DNA of 64,000 nucleotides from Methylorubrum suomiense (lineage in GTDB: Bacteria; Pseudomonadota; Alphaproteobacteria; Rhizobiales; Beijerinckiaceae): NCBI RefSeq assembly GCF_022179765.1, contig NZ_BPRE01000005.1:124001-188000 (forward strand). The letters run 5' to 3'. Below, piece after piece: positions 40,581-49,915 of the stretch; the stretch's first letter is position 1, and each line of letters begins with the position of its first letter. The position numbers and the translations under genes were made by a program. The notes beneath the pieces were generated by a model, which was not told the DNA's origin, made no database searches, and was given only the letters and a program-made list of their open reading frames with translations.

Positions 40581-41357
40581 ATGACGACCGACCTCGTGCG
40601 CATCGCCGGCCTCTACCGCTACCCCGTGAAGGGCCTCTCGCCGGAGGCTCTGGAGAGCGCGCATCTGGAGACCAGCGGCTATTTTCCCGGTGATCGCCTC
40701 TACGCGATCGAAAACGGGCCGTCGGGCTTCAACGAGGTGGCGCCGCGACACCTGCCCAAGGTCGCCTACCTGATGCTGATGCGCAACGAGGCGCTGGCGC
40801 GGCTGCGCACCCGCTTCGACGCGACGACGCATCGCCTGGAGATCGAGGAGAACGGGCGGGAGGCCGTCTCGGCCGACCTGGGCACCGAGGAGGGTCGGCA
40901 AGCGGTGGCCGACTTCATGAAGGGATTCGTGCCCCACGAACTGCGCGGCGCGCCGCGGGTGCTGGCCTCTCCGCCCGGATACCGCTTCACCGATGCCCGC
41001 GACGGCTACGTCTCCCTCGTCAACCGGGCGAGCGTGCAGGCGGTCGAGGATCTCGTCGGCGCCCCCGTCGACCCCTTGCGCTTCCGCGCCAATCTCTACC
41101 TCGACGGGCTGGAGCCCTGGGCGGAGAACGACCTTCTCGGCCGTGTGCTGGAGACGCCGGACGGGCTGCGGCTGAAGCTGGCGCGGCGGACGGTGCGCTG
41201 CGCGGCGGTCAACGTCGATCCGGAGACCGGCATCCGCGACCTCGCGATCCCCCCAGCCCTCGACCGCCATCTCGGCCACAGCGATTGCGGCGTGTACGCG
41301 GAGGTTCTGAACGGCGGCACCGTGCGGGTGGGCGAGGTTTTGCGCGTGGTCGGATGA
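40581..41357 (+). CDS. MOSC-domain protein, paralogue 2
   Basis: A 258-residue homologue of the gene on the other side of the 144-bp divergent gap. Shared blocks are LYRYPVKGLSPEAL, TEEGRQAV, PLRFRANLYLDGLEPWAENDL, RRTVRCAAVNVDPETG and HLGHSDCGVY. The conserved Cys of the MOSC core is retained in RCAAVNV. Both copies look intact, so the pair probably arose by inverted duplication and has since diverged. Confidence 0.88.
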   Translation: MTTDLVRIAGLYRYPVKGLSPEALESAHLETSGYFPGDRLYAIENGPSGFNEVAPRHLPKVAYLMLMRNEALARLRTRFDATTHRLEIEENGREAVSADLGTEEGRQAVADFMKGFVPHELRGAPRVLASPPGYRFTDARDGYVSLVNRASVQAVEDLVGAPVDPLRFRANLYLDGLEPWAENDLLGRVLETPDGLRLKLARRTVRCAAVNVDPETGIRDLAIPPALDRHLGHSDCGVYAEVLNGGTVRVGEVLRVVG

Positions 41358-41408
41358 GAGGCGGGTCGACGCGGCGGTCTTCCCACTCTCATCCTGAGCC
41401 CTGTGCGC

Positions 41409-41636
41409 TCAACCCCGGCGGCGCTGGCCGGCGCGGGCGGTGAGCCAGAGCGGTTCCGGCTCGGCGCAGGGGAGGAGCGCGGCGACCGCGTCGAGATCGA
41501 CGGCGTAGGACTCGGTCAGCTTGCGCCAGATATCGGCCGAGGAGCCGGTGCCCTGGCCGAGGCGCTCGACGACGCGGGCGATCAGGCCGGGATGGGTGAG
41601 GCTGGGACGCGGTTCGGGAAGATCGGCGTTGAACAT
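41409..41636 (-). CDS. Small conserved-looking hypothetical protein
   Basis: A 75-residue acidic-to-neutral protein (MFNADLPEPRPSLTHPGLIA then RVVERLGQGTGSSADIWRKL). It has a helical middle, one Cys and a basic end. An AGGGGG purine box 8 nt before the ATG supports expression. No domain is recognised. It is divergent from argB. Confidence 0.55.
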   Translation of the reverse strand: MFNADLPEPRPSLTHPGLIARVVERLGQGTGSSADIWRKLTESYAVDLDAVAALLPCAEPEPLWLTARAGQRRRG

Positions 41637-41830
41637 GCGAGTCGCCCCCTGGACGTCTTCGAATCATCGTCGAAACAGGGTTAACGAACTGTTGCAGACG
41701 CGCCTTATCGGTTCGCGCCTTCGCGTCCGGGGCGCGGCGTATCTGGGCAAGCCGGCGGCTTCGCGTCGCGGCCAGGCTGCGCTAGAAGCCGGGCGCGAAT
41801 CCGACTGAACCGAGGCGAACGAGCTCTTCG

Positions 41831-42727
41831 ATGACCGATCCGCTGCCGAACGTGCACGTGCGCGCCGAGATCCTGACCCAGGCGCTGCCCCACATGCAGC
41901 GCTACGATCAGGAAATCGTCGTCATCAAGTACGGCGGCCACGCCATGGGCGATCCGGCGGCGGCGGAGGATTTCGCCGAGGACATCGTGCTGCTCGAGCA
42001 ATCCGGGCTGAAGCCCATCGTCGTTCACGGCGGCGGGCCGCAGATCGGCAAGATGCTGGCGCGGCTCGGCATCGAGTCCGAGTTCAAGGGCGGCCTGCGG
42101 GTCACCGACGAGGCCACCGTCGAGGTGGTCGAGATGGTTCTGGCCGGTTCGATCAACAAGCAGATCGTCGGCTGGATCGCCGCCGAGGGGGGGCGGGCGA
42201 TCGGCCTCTGCGGCAAGGACGGCAACATGGTCCGGGCCAAGCGGGCCCTGCGCACGATCAAGGATCCCGACAGCAACATCGAGCAGGCGGTCGATCTCGG
42301 CCTCGTCGGCGAGCCGGAGCATGTCGAGCGCGGGGTTCTGGACGCGGTGCTGAAGGCCGAGCTGATCCCGGTGCTCGCTCCCGTGGCCTACGGCGCGGAC
42401 GGCAAGACCTACAACGTCAACGCCGACACCTTCGCGGGCGCCATCGCCGGTGCGCTGCGGGCCAAGCGCCTGCTGCTGCTCACCGACGTGCCTGGCGTGC
42501 TCGACAAGGACAAGAACCTGATCCCCGAACTCTCGGTGGAGGATTGCCGCCGCCTGATCGCTGACGGCACCATCACGGGGGGCATGATCCCGAAGGTCGA
42601 GACCTGCATCTACGCCATCGAGCAGGGCGTCGAGGCGGTGGTCATCCTCAACGGCAAGGTGGCCCATGCGGCGCTCCTGGAGCTGTTCACCGATTTCGGT
42701 GCCGGCACCCTGATCCGGCGGACCTGA
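41831..42727 (+). CDS. argB: Acetylglutamate kinase
   Basis: ArgB phosphorylates N-acetylglutamate, the second step of arginine synthesis. The 298-residue protein has the amino acid kinase fold with [18 protein letters not shown], the acetylglutamate-site [16 protein letters not shown] and the C-terminal [10 protein letters not shown]. An N-terminal helix of about 25 residues before the core is typical of hexameric, arginine-inhibited enzymes, so feedback control is expected. It is followed by a HAD phosphatase gene as in many alphaproteobacteria. Confidence 0.97.
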   Translation: MTDPLPNVHVRAEILTQALPHMQRYDQEIVVIKYGGHAMGDPAAAEDFAEDIVLLEQSGLKPIVVHGGGPQIGKMLARLGIESEFKGGLRVTDEATVEVVEMVLAGSINKQIVGWIAAEGGRAIGLCGKDGNMVRAKRALRTIKDPDSNIEQAVDLGLVGEPEHVERGVLDAVLKAELIPVLAPVAYGADGKTYNVNADTFAGAIAGALRAKRLLLLTDVPGVLDKDKNLIPELSVEDCRRLIADGTITGGMIPKVETCIYAIEQGVEAVVILNGKVAHAALLELFTDFGAGTLIRRT

Positions 42728-42843
42728 GCGGCGACCCGTGCGGGCCGCATCGGCTTCGTGAAAGCCGGCGGCCATCGTTCGGGCCGATGCTCGCCGCGAC
42801 GGGCGTGGCGGTGTTCCGCCGCGCTCGGCTTCCTACATCATGG

Positions 42844-43623
42844 ATGGGGCGCCCCCGCCCCATTCCCAGCAGGCTCCGCCTCGTGCTTCTGTCTCCCGAG
42901 ACCCACTTCACCACCCCGGACGCGCGGGGCTTCTCTCACGTCGACACCTGGGTGTTCGACCTCGACAACACGCTCTACCCGAGCGACGCGCGGGTCTGGC
43001 CGCAGGTCGACGAGCGCATCACCCTCTACGTGATGGGGCTGTACGGGCTGGACGGGCTCTCGGCGCGGGCGCTGCAGAAGTATTTCTATCACCGCTACGG
43101 CACGACCCTGAAGGCGCTGATGGTCGAGGACGGCATCGATCCGCACGCCTTCCTCGATTTCGCCCACGACATCGACCATTCGACCATCCTCCTCGACGAG
43201 GCGCTCGGGACGGCCATCGAACAATTGCCGGGCCGGAAACTGATCCTCACCAACGGCTCGCGTCGCCATGCCGAGCGGGTGGCGGACAAGCTCGGCATCC
43301 TCGACCATTTCGAGGACGTGTTCGACATCGCGGCGGCCGACTTCGTGCCGAAGCCCGAGAGGATCACCTACGAGCGCTTCCTCGACCGGCACGGGGTCGA
43401 TCCCCGCCGCGCGGCGCTGTTCGAGGACATCGCCCGCAACCTCGTGGTGCCGCACGATCTCGGCATGGCCACCGTGCTGGTGGTCCCGCCAACGCCGGAT
43501 CCGTTCCGCGAGCAGTTCGAGCAGGAGGCGGTCAAGGAGCCGCATATCGACCACATCACCAGCGACCTCGCGGCCTTCCTGCGCAGCTGCGTGCTCCCGG
43601 TCGCGCGGGAGCCGGAGGCGTGA
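42844..43623 (+). CDS. HAD-family phosphatase (pyrimidine 5'-nucleotidase type)
   Basis: A HAD hydrolase with motif I DLDNTLYPSDARV, motif II ILTNGS and motif III/IV KPERITYERFL with FEDIARNL. This is the SDT1/pyrimidine 5'-nucleotidase-like subgroup usually found next to argB. Start is uncertain: ATG at 42844, GTG at 42883 and an ATG at 42787 all keep the domain; none has a strong ribosome site. The stop overlaps the next gene by GTGA. Confidence 0.87.
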   Translation: MGRPRPIPSRLRLVLLSPETHFTTPDARGFSHVDTWVFDLDNTLYPSDARVWPQVDERITLYVMGLYGLDGLSARALQKYFYHRYGTTLKALMVEDGIDPHAFLDFAHDIDHSTILLDEALGTAIEQLPGRKLILTNGSRRHAERVADKLGILDHFEDVFDIAAADFVPKPERITYERFLDRHGVDPRRAALFEDIARNLVVPHDLGMATVLVVPPTPDPFREQFEQEAVKEPHIDHITSDLAAFLRSCVLPVAREPEA

Positions 43624-44048
43624 GCCCCTCCGCCGATTGGGCGAGCGCGAAGGCGCCGGATCTCGCCGAGATCGAGGCCCTGGCCGACGCCGCCTTCGCC
43701 GCCTTGCCGGACGCGTTCCGGCGCCTCTGCACCGGGGTGCGCATCCATGTCGACGACTTCCCCGACGAGGAGACGTTGACCGAGATGGGATGCGAGACCG
43801 CGTTCGATCTCCTCGGGCTGTTCCGCGGCGTCGGCCTCGCACAGGCGGGCGAGGTCGCCACGGGTCAGATGCCGAACGCGGTCTGGCTCTATCGCCGGCC
43901 GCTTCTCGACTATTGGGCCGAGCACGACGAGAGCCTGGGCCATCTCGTGACCCACGTCCTCGTCCACGAGATCGGGCACCATTTCGGATTGTCCGACGAC
44001 GACATGGCGGCGATCGAGGCCGCCGCCGACACGATCCGCGAGCCCTGA
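43620..44048 (+). CDS. Minimal zinc metallopeptidase (zincin-like, DUF1025)
   Basis: A 142-residue protein with the minigluzincin layout: acidic N-terminal region (DDFPDEETLTEMGC), a central strand LFRGVGL, then HVLVHEIGHHFGLSDDDM. The HEIGHH motif is about 30 residues from the end, and the following Asp-rich loop is usual in this family. The substrate is unknown. The GTG start overlaps the HAD gene stop by 4 bases, so the two are translated together. Confidence 0.87.
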   Translation: MSPSADWASAKAPDLAEIEALADAAFAALPDAFRRLCTGVRIHVDDFPDEETLTEMGCETAFDLLGLFRGVGLAQAGEVATGQMPNAVWLYRRPLLDYWAEHDESLGHLVTHVLVHEIGHHFGLSDDDMAAIEAAADTIREP

Positions 44049-44095
44049 CCGGCGGCAATCCGGAACCGCGCGACCGGTGGCGGCGCGGGCGCGCC

Positions 44096-45328
44096 TCAGC
44101 CCTGGGCGGGCAGGCGCGGAATCAGCCCGACCTTCGGGCGCTTGTGGCGGAACTGTCCGCGCTCGACCGCCACGAAGGTGAAGATCGTCAGCGCCAGCGT
44201 CGTCAGCCACCACCCGACGGTGAGGCCGACGCCGACGCAGCCGACCACGAAGGCGGCTGCGAAGGCCGCCATGGCGCAGGGCACCAGGGCGGTCGCGTCG
44301 CGGCCCGCCCGGCGGATCGCGCCATGAAGCATGAAGGCGATGGCGAAGGCGCCGACGATGCCGAGCTCGTACCAGACCTCGAACAGCATCGTGGTCGGCG
44401 CGTTGGCCGGCACGATGCCGAAGACGCGCCCGCGCAGGGCCGTCTCCAGGCCATGCCCGGTGATGAGCCGCAGGGGCTCCAGCGCCACCAGCTTCTGCCA
44501 CGCCTTGACGGCCAGCACGCCCGGCGCCACCGGGCCGAACAGGGCCACCCCGATCGGCCGGGCGAGGAAAGGCAGCAGCGGCGCGATCGCCAGCAGGCCC
44601 GCGGCGGCGAAAGCCGTGACCTTCACGCCGAGCGACAGGCGCCAGTTGGTGAGCGCGAAGGCGAGCGCCCCGATGGCGAGGGCGAAGAGCGGCATCGAAC
44701 CCGGCGCCGTCAGCAATGCGCCCGCGACCAGCACCGCCACCACCAGGGATTCGGTGTCGCGGCGGCGCGAGCGCAGCCACGCCACCGCGGGCCAAGCCAG
44801 CAGGGCGAGCAGCACGCCCCCCCGCTCCAGGGCGCTGTCGCCGTTCGGGTTGCCCTTGAGCATGGCGTCGCCGACGAGGCCGATCAGGATGGCGACGATC
44901 GAGGCCGTGCCGACGCCGAGCGGCAGGAGGTAGAGATTGGCCGAGCGCATCCGGTCGGGAAGCGCCAGATAGGCCAGCAGCGTCATCACGATGGTGGCGA
45001 TCAGATTGCCGAAACGCTCGCTCGCCGGCCCCGGGAACGGCGTCCAGATCAGGGTGAGGCCGCACCAGAACACCACCAGCAGCCCGGCCAGGAACGAGGG
45101 CGCGGTGAGCAGCCGCCGCAGGGACGGCTGGACCGCGCGCTGGCGCCGATCAATGGCGCTCGCGGTGATGAGCAGAACCACGGCGATGGGGGCGAGCACC
45201 ACGGTGGCGCGCCGCGACACCTGCGCGGCCACCGGCAGGGCGACGAAGAGGCCGAAGAAGCCCATGCGACGCAGAAGAGCCGCCGCGTCGAGGGCGGGAT
45301 CCACGGTCGTGTTGGGTGAGCGCGCCAT
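44096..45328 (-). CDS. O-antigen ligase/polymerase-like membrane protein
   Basis: A 410-residue protein with about ten hydrophobic segments and a large loop after segment six. The segment LALPDRMRSANLYLLPLGVG and the later LITGHGLETA stretch resemble the Wzy/WaaL (O-antigen ligase) family, including the conserved GxG-type motif before the last helices. A role in surface polysaccharide assembly is inferred; no glycan genes are adjacent. It is convergent with the metallopeptidase gene. Confidence 0.75.
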   Translation of the reverse strand: MARSPNTTVDPALDAAALLRRMGFFGLFVALPVAAQVSRRATVVLAPIAVVLLITASAIDRRQRAVQPSLRRLLTAPSFLAGLLVVFWCGLTLIWTPFPGPASERFGNLIATIVMTLLAYLALPDRMRSANLYLLPLGVGTASIVAILIGLVGDAMLKGNPNGDSALERGGVLLALLAWPAVAWLRSRRRDTESLVVAVLVAGALLTAPGSMPLFALAIGALAFALTNWRLSLGVKVTAFAAAGLLAIAPLLPFLARPIGVALFGPVAPGVLAVKAWQKLVALEPLRLITGHGLETALRGRVFGIVPANAPTTMLFEVWYELGIVGAFAIAFMLHGAIRRAGRDATALVPCAMAAFAAAFVVGCVGVGLTVGWWLTTLALTIFTFVAVERGQFRHKRPKVGLIPRLPAQG

Positions 45329-45453
45329 GCGTGGGGACCGGGTCCGGCGAAGACGCGCAGCGCGCTCGCCCTGACCCTACCTAGTGCAGCCACGGTTGGG
45401 CGGCTGTAGACGTCGTGCAACACACCCGCAGGGAGCCCCCGCGGTGTTCCCGC

Positions 45454-45984
45454 TCAGACCGGCGTGGTTTCCACCCGTCGGCGACGGCTGCGACGCGCCA
45501 TGTGACGGCCGAAATCGGCGGTGACGCGCCAGCCGGCCCAGGCGGCGAAGAAGCCCAGGAGACCGGCCACGATACCGTCGGCGGTGGTCGGCACGGCGGG
45601 CCGGTAATCGCCATAGGCGGCCTGCGCGATGCCCAGATCGGGATCGCGCGCGATGACGAAGAGGCGGCCGAGCGGGCTCTGGGCCGAGTCGAGCGCCTGC
45701 TTCTGTGCCTCCAGCGTCTTCAACCGCTCGATATCCGCCCGCGCCGCCTCGCCCCGCCGGGCCGCGAAGGCATCGGGGTTCGCGCGCAACCGATCCAGGG
45801 CCGCCTCGCGGCTGCTGCCGGTCGCCTGCGCATCGGCATCGAGGGCGGCGATGGAGCGGCGCAGTTCATCGAGGGCCCCGCCGAGGCGCTGGGTGTATTG
45901 CTGGGCGAATTCCGGTCCCTGCGCGGCCAGGATCGCGGCGAGCAGGCCGAAGGCGAGGCCGAGGGTACGGACGACGCGGAACAC
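45454..45984 (-). CDS. DUF2937 family membrane protein
   Basis: A 176-residue protein with an N-terminal hydrophobic helix (TLGLAFGLLAAILAAQGPEF), a long central polar/helical part and a second hydrophobic segment near residue 145 (GIVAGLLGFFAAWAGW), ending in an Arg-rich tail. The QGPEFAQQYTQRLGGALDEL start is characteristic of DUF2937. Function is unknown. Confidence 0.82.
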   Translation of the reverse strand: MFRVVRTLGLAFGLLAAILAAQGPEFAQQYTQRLGGALDELRRSIAALDADAQATGSSREAALDRLRANPDAFAARRGEAARADIERLKTLEAQKQALDSAQSPLGRLFVIARDPDLGIAQAAYGDYRPAVPTTADGIVAGLLGFFAAWAGWRVTADFGRHMARRSRRRRVETTPV

Positions 45985-46065
45985 GGGCTCATCTCCTCGG
46001 GTCGCGCGTCGATCGACGCATTCCGGCAGTTAGGGCGCACGCCCCCTGCGGGGAGAGCGGGCCGC

Positions 46066-46344
46066 TCAGCCGCCCGCCGATTCCGGCGTCGCGATCGCGG
46101 CGGCGACCGCCGCCTCGTCGATCGCATCCATCGCCCCCGCGACCTTCACGGCGCGGGTCGGTTGACCCGGCGTCAGGATCAGGATCACCGTCTCGAAGCC
46201 GGGGCAAGCCGGATCGGCGCAGACGATCTCGCTGACGGTCATCGCCGTGTCCGGGCCGAAGCCGCCGGCCACGCGCGCCCAGCCCTCGACCCGCCGCCGG
46301 ACCGAGGCGTCGGGCCGCGGACGCCGCCCTCCGAACAGAGCCAT
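46066..46344 (-). CDS. Small conserved-looking hypothetical protein
   Basis: A 92-residue protein starting MALFGGRRPRPDASVRRRV and containing VSEIVCADPACPGFETVILI, where two Cys could bind a metal or form a disulfide. It lies 6 bases from the WD40 gene and is read in the same direction, so they are probably co-transcribed. No family is assigned. Confidence 0.7.
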   Translation of the reverse strand: MALFGGRRPRPDASVRRRVEGWARVAGGFGPDTAMTVSEIVCADPACPGFETVILILTPGQPTRAVKVAGAMDAIDEAAVAAAIATPESAGG

Positions 46345-46350
46345 GCCGGG

Positions 46351-47352
46351 TCAAGCCGGGAGGGTTAGCACGCCGACCTGCCCATCGGCGCAGCCGATGG
46401 CGAGGCGCCGACCGGCCGCGTCCCAGGCCAGGGCCGAGACCCCGCCGCCCTTCGTGGCCGGACGAACCAGCAGTTCGGCGGCGTCGGTGAATCGCACGAG
46501 CAGCACGCAGCCATCCTCGTAGCCGATGGCGAGCACGGGCGATTTCGGGTGGAACGCCACCTGCGAGACCCGGGCCGGACGCACGCCGCATTCCCGCGGG
46601 GCCTTGCCGGTCGGCCCCTCCTTCGAGTCGAAGGGCCAGACGATGGCGGCCTCGGCCCCGCTGGTGGCGAGCCATTTCCCATCCGACGACCAGGACAGCG
46701 AGCGGATCTTGGCGGGGTAGCCCGACATCCGCATATGGCCGCGATCGGGCTGGAGGCGCCAGCCGTGCAGGGCGTTCTCCTGCATGGTCGAGACCACGAA
46801 GCGGCCGTCCAGCGACCATGTCACGTCGAGATGCGAGCCCTTCCACTCGATGAATTCCGCCGGCGTCTCGAGATTGGGGTACCAGAGGCTGACGCCGTTG
46901 TAGTGGGCGACGGCGAGGCGGTAGCCCTTGGGGGCGAAGGCGAGGCCCCGCGCCGTCGAGGGCGCGGTGAAGGTCTTCTCGCGGCCCTTGGCGTCGCGGG
47001 CGACGACGGCGCGCCCGCTGGCGAAGGCGACCGCCCCGTCCGGATGGAGCGCCAGGGCGTCGACCCATCCCTTGACCCGCGCCAGCTCTTCCGCGGTGCC
47101 CTTCGCATCGGTGGCGACCACGCGTCCATCGTCGCCGCCGCTCACGAGCCGCCGGGCCTCGCCGAGCGCCGACAGGATCGCCCCGTCCGGGTGGGCGGCC
47201 ACGGCCTCGACCGCGCCGTCGCGCACCAGCAGCACCCGTCCGTCGCCGAGGGCGAGGGCGAGCACCTCGCCGAGCCAGCGCGCGGCGGTGACGTGGGCGT
47301 CCGCCGCGATCGGCGCGACATGCTCGGTGAGCGAGGGGGCGGAGACACTCAT
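46351..47352 (-). CDS. WD40-repeat protein
   Basis: A 333-residue beta-propeller protein. Several repeats of the WD type can be picked out: AARWLGEVLALALGDGRVLL, AAHPDGAILSALGEARRLVSG, DVTWSLDGRFVVSTMQENAL and WSSDGKWLATSG, with a final closing repeat. No signal peptide, enzymatic domain or kinase fusion is seen, so it is likely a cytoplasmic scaffold. Some methylotroph relatives place such genes next to CobW-type GTPases; none is visible here. Confidence 0.87.
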   Translation of the reverse strand: MSVSAPSLTEHVAPIAADAHVTAARWLGEVLALALGDGRVLLVRDGAVEAVAAHPDGAILSALGEARRLVSGGDDGRVVATDAKGTAEELARVKGWVDALALHPDGAVAFASGRAVVARDAKGREKTFTAPSTARGLAFAPKGYRLAVAHYNGVSLWYPNLETPAEFIEWKGSHLDVTWSLDGRFVVSTMQENALHGWRLQPDRGHMRMSGYPAKIRSLSWSSDGKWLATSGAEAAIVWPFDSKEGPTGKAPRECGVRPARVSQVAFHPKSPVLAIGYEDGCVLLVRFTDAAELLVRPATKGGGVSALAWDAAGRRLAIGCADGQVGVLTLPA

Positions 47353-47369
47353 CCGGACCAACCTTTCTT

Positions 47370-48047
47370 CTAGAATCGTGACGGGGCTTGGCCGGAGCCG
47401 GGCCGAGCCGAGAGAACGACGAGACAGGCGCCGAGACAGAGCCCCCCGGCCACGCAGGCCGGAATCGCCAGCGCCGCGGCGCCGAGATGCGCGTGGGTGA
47501 GCGTACCGGCAACCGCCCCGATGAGCAGAGCGATCCAGACCGCGGCGTCGCCGAACCAGCCCATGCGCGGCGCGCGGCCGGCGAGTGCCAGGGCCGCCTT
47601 CTGCCCGAACGAGAACAGGGCGCCCGTGATAAAGGTGGTGCCAGCGCGAAACCCCTGCACATGGGCGAGCACGGCGTTCTGGCCGCCCATGGCAAGCGCC
47701 AGGAACAGCGAGGCGGTCCCGATATGGACGTCCTCGATCGCGGTGACGAGGGCCGCGGTGACCGCGACGGTCTCGAAGGCCAGCACCGCGGGCGTGACCC
47801 AGCGGGTAGGCGTGAGCGCCGCCAGCGCCCCGCCGGTCACGGCGCCGGTCAGAAAGGCGACGATCAGCACGGCGGGCAGCACGGCATGGAACAGGTCGCC
47901 GCGACCGAGGGCGACCGCGAACTGCGTCGTGTTTCCGCTCATGAACGATGTGTAGAACCCGCCCAGCCGGATGAAGCCCAGCGCGTCGATGAAGCCGGCG
48001 AGCATCGTCAGCACGACGCCGAAGCCGAGTTGCCAGCGGCGTGTCAC
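47370..48047 (-). CDS. DUF1275 (YoaK) membrane protein
   Basis: A 225-residue protein with six hydrophobic segments and the DUF1275 marks GFIDALGFIRLGGFYTSFMS with GNTTQFAV, and AMGGQNAVLAHVQG. The family is found in bacterial inner membranes and its substrate is unknown. It precedes the WD40 gene by 17 bases in the same direction. Confidence 0.9.
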   Translation of the reverse strand: MTRRWQLGFGVVLTMLAGFIDALGFIRLGGFYTSFMSGNTTQFAVALGRGDLFHAVLPAVLIVAFLTGAVTGGALAALTPTRWVTPAVLAFETVAVTAALVTAIEDVHIGTASLFLALAMGGQNAVLAHVQGFRAGTTFITGALFSFGQKAALALAGRAPRMGWFGDAAVWIALLIGAVAGTLTHAHLGAAALAIPACVAGGLCLGACLVVLSARPGSGQAPSRF

Positions 48048-48212
48048 GATTCGAACACGGCTCCGACGGCCGTCCCGTCAAGGTTAACCAACTGGTTACC
48101 AATTGCGCGCAAATCGAAGCAATCACGGTGAACGCGGGCCTCCACGGCCCCGTTGGTCCGGCGATCCGCAAGCTCGGCCGTTGCCCGAGCCCGGGTGAGT
48201 TGGAGTTCTGCC

Positions 48213-48641
48213 ATGATCCCCTTCGCGTGCACCGCCGCCGCCCTGGCCCCGTCGTTCCCGTTCGCCCCCGGCGCCGGCGCCGGTACGATCCTGGTCGTCG
48301 AGGACGAGGCCTTCGTCTGCGAACTCGCCGCCGAGGCCCTGCTCGATGAGGGCTACCGGGTGCTGACCGCCGCCGATGCCGACGAAGCCGAGGCGATTCT
48401 GTCGAGCGAGCAGGTGGATCTGCTCTTCACCGATATCGATCTCGCCCGCAACACGAACGGGATCGCCCTGGCTCACCGCGCCCGCCGCTCCCTGCCGCGC
48501 CTGCCGGTGGTCTATACTTCGGGCGGACGCGACGGCCTGTCGCCGACCGAGGCCGTCTCCCGCTCCGTGTTCGTGCCCAAGCCTTACCGCACCGCGCAGA
48601 TCGTGGCCGTAACCAACGACCTGCTGCGCAGCCGCGGCTGA
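48213..48641 (+). CDS. Single-domain response regulator
   Basis: A 142-residue protein with one receiver domain. It has TILVVEDEAFVCELAAEAL with paired acidic residues, the phosphoacceptor-type Asp in LLFTDIDLA, and the switch Lys in FVPKPYRT. There is no output domain. A 25-residue Pro/Ala-rich leader precedes the domain. The gap upstream holds GGTTAACCAACTGGTTACC (48081-48099), an inverted repeat that may be an operator. A role as phosphate sink or CheY-like regulator is possible. Confidence 0.88.
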   Translation: MIPFACTAAALAPSFPFAPGAGAGTILVVEDEAFVCELAAEALLDEGYRVLTAADADEAEAILSSEQVDLLFTDIDLARNTNGIALAHRARRSLPRLPVVYTSGGRDGLSPTEAVSRSVFVPKPYRTAQIVAVTNDLLRSRG

Positions 48642-48672
48642 CGATCTCTCCTCCGAGCCAACGAGCCCTCCC

Positions 48673-49029
48673 ATGCGCCGCCCCCTCGCCTGCGCCCTCT
48701 TCCTGCTCGCACTGACCCCCTCGGCGCAGGCCGCCTGCGCCGTCGAGGATGCCGGGCTCGAGCCGGCCATCGCCGCCAAGAAGGAATTGCAGGAGGCCAA
48801 GAACGCCCAGGTGGTGCGTGATCTGCGCACCCTGCGCGACGCCGCCATCGTGCTCGAGTCCTACGGCTTCCCCAAGGAATGCAAGGAACTCGTCGGCATC
48901 CTCAAGGAGCTGACCGCCAATCCCGACGGTACGATCAAGCGCAGCAGCGACACCGACGAGGAGAAGGCGGAGGAAATTCAGGAATCCCGCGAGCCCAAGG
49001 CCGGTCCGAAGGATCCGCGGGCGCGGTAG
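48673..49029 (+). CDS. Small exported hypothetical protein
   Basis: A 118-residue protein with a signal peptide (MRRPLACALFLLALTPSAQA) and a mature helical part. Two Cys residues (near 22 and 71) may form a disulfide. The C-terminal third is highly charged (DTDEEKAEEIQESREPKAG). No domain is recognised. It follows the response regulator after 31 bases and stops 7 bases before the convergent bioD. Confidence 0.72.
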   Translation: MRRPLACALFLLALTPSAQAACAVEDAGLEPAIAAKKELQEAKNAQVVRDLRTLRDAAIVLESYGFPKECKELVGILKELTANPDGTIKRSSDTDEEKAEEIQESREPKAGPKDPRAR

Positions 49030-49036
49030 GTCCCGC

Positions 49037-49708
49037 TCAGACGAGGTTGCCGGGGAAGTCGCCCCCGCGGCGGACGATCCCGACCGTCACGCCGCCGTGC
49101 CGGGCGATGGCTGCGGCGACCGTCTCCGGCGAGGTCGGTGCCCCCTCGCTCTCGCTGACGGCGACGCCGCTCAACGTCACGCCATGCGCTCGCAGCGTCT
49201 CGACCGCGGTCAGCGCGTGGCTGATCGCGCCGAGATAGCTTCCCGAGACGAGAAGCGCGGGCAGGCCCAGCGCCTTCAGCCAGTCGAGCCCGGTCGCCGC
49301 ATCCGTCACCGGGCTCATCACCCCACCGACGCCCTCGATCAGAACGGTCTCATCGGCCTCCGCCTCACCCAGCCGTGCCCGGCACCAGCCGACGAGGTCG
49401 TCGAAGGCGAGGCTGCGCCCCTCGCGCGCCGCGGCGAGATCAGGGGCGAGCGGGGCGGCGAAGCGCCAGGGCGAGCAGGCGTCGACCGCAACGGGGGTGA
49501 TCGCGATGTCCTGCGCGGCGAGCAGCCGACCAGTGTCGCTCTCGGCGAAGGTGGGGTCGTGCAGGGGAGGCACACCGCTGGCGAGCGGCTTCAGGGCGCG
49601 GACGCGGCGCCCTTTCGCGCGGAGTGACCGGACGAGGGCGGCGGTGACGTAGGTTTTTCCAATTTCCGTGCCGGCGCCGGCGATGAACAGGGCGGGCGGA
49701 AGCGGCAT
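49037..49708 (-). CDS. bioD: Dethiobiotin synthetase
   Basis: BioD closes the ureido ring of dethiobiotin from DAPA, CO2 and ATP, the penultimate biotin step. The 223-residue protein has P-loop GAGTEIGKTYV (residues about 10-20), substrate-site KPLASG and the loop VEGVGGVMSP. Other biotin genes are not adjacent in the window, so they probably lie elsewhere or further upstream. Confidence 0.94.
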   Translation of the reverse strand: MPLPPALFIAGAGTEIGKTYVTAALVRSLRAKGRRVRALKPLASGVPPLHDPTFAESDTGRLLAAQDIAITPVAVDACSPWRFAAPLAPDLAAAREGRSLAFDDLVGWCRARLGEAEADETVLIEGVGGVMSPVTDAATGLDWLKALGLPALLVSGSYLGAISHALTAVETLRAHGVTLSGVAVSESEGAPTSPETVAAAIARHGGVTVGIVRRGGDFPGNLV

Positions 49709-49748
49709 GGCGGCTCGGGAGGACCTTGACTGACGATCGTCCTACCCA

Positions 49749-49864
49749 CCCCCTCATCCTGAGGTGTCGCGAAGCGGCCTCGAAGGAGGGCTCCAGTTCG
49801 CGCTACGATTTCTGGAGCCCTCCTTCGAGGCCTCCGCTTCGCTTCGGCACCTCAGGATGAGGGG
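49749..49864. repeat. Palindromic dispersed element, copy D
   Basis: CCCCCTCATCCTGAGGTGTCG, GAAGCGGCCTCGAAGGAGGG and CTCCAG lead to a loop (TTCGCGCTACGATTT); the mirrored arm runs CTGGAGCCCTCCTTCGAGG to GGCACCTCAGGATGAGGGG. Flanking CCTACCCA and TGGGTAGG extend the palindrome. It separates two minus-strand genes, bioD and fpr. Confidence 0.88.
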
Positions 49865-49915
49865 ATGGGTAGGAGCATGGATGGAGACGGCGGCGCGCCG
49901 CTCCACTCCCCAAAA

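Noticed and set aside
48081..48099. TTAACC and GGTTACC pair before the response regulator as a CtrA site
   Set aside because: The second half is not TTAA and the spacing is off by one, so it was kept only as an unspecified inverted repeat.
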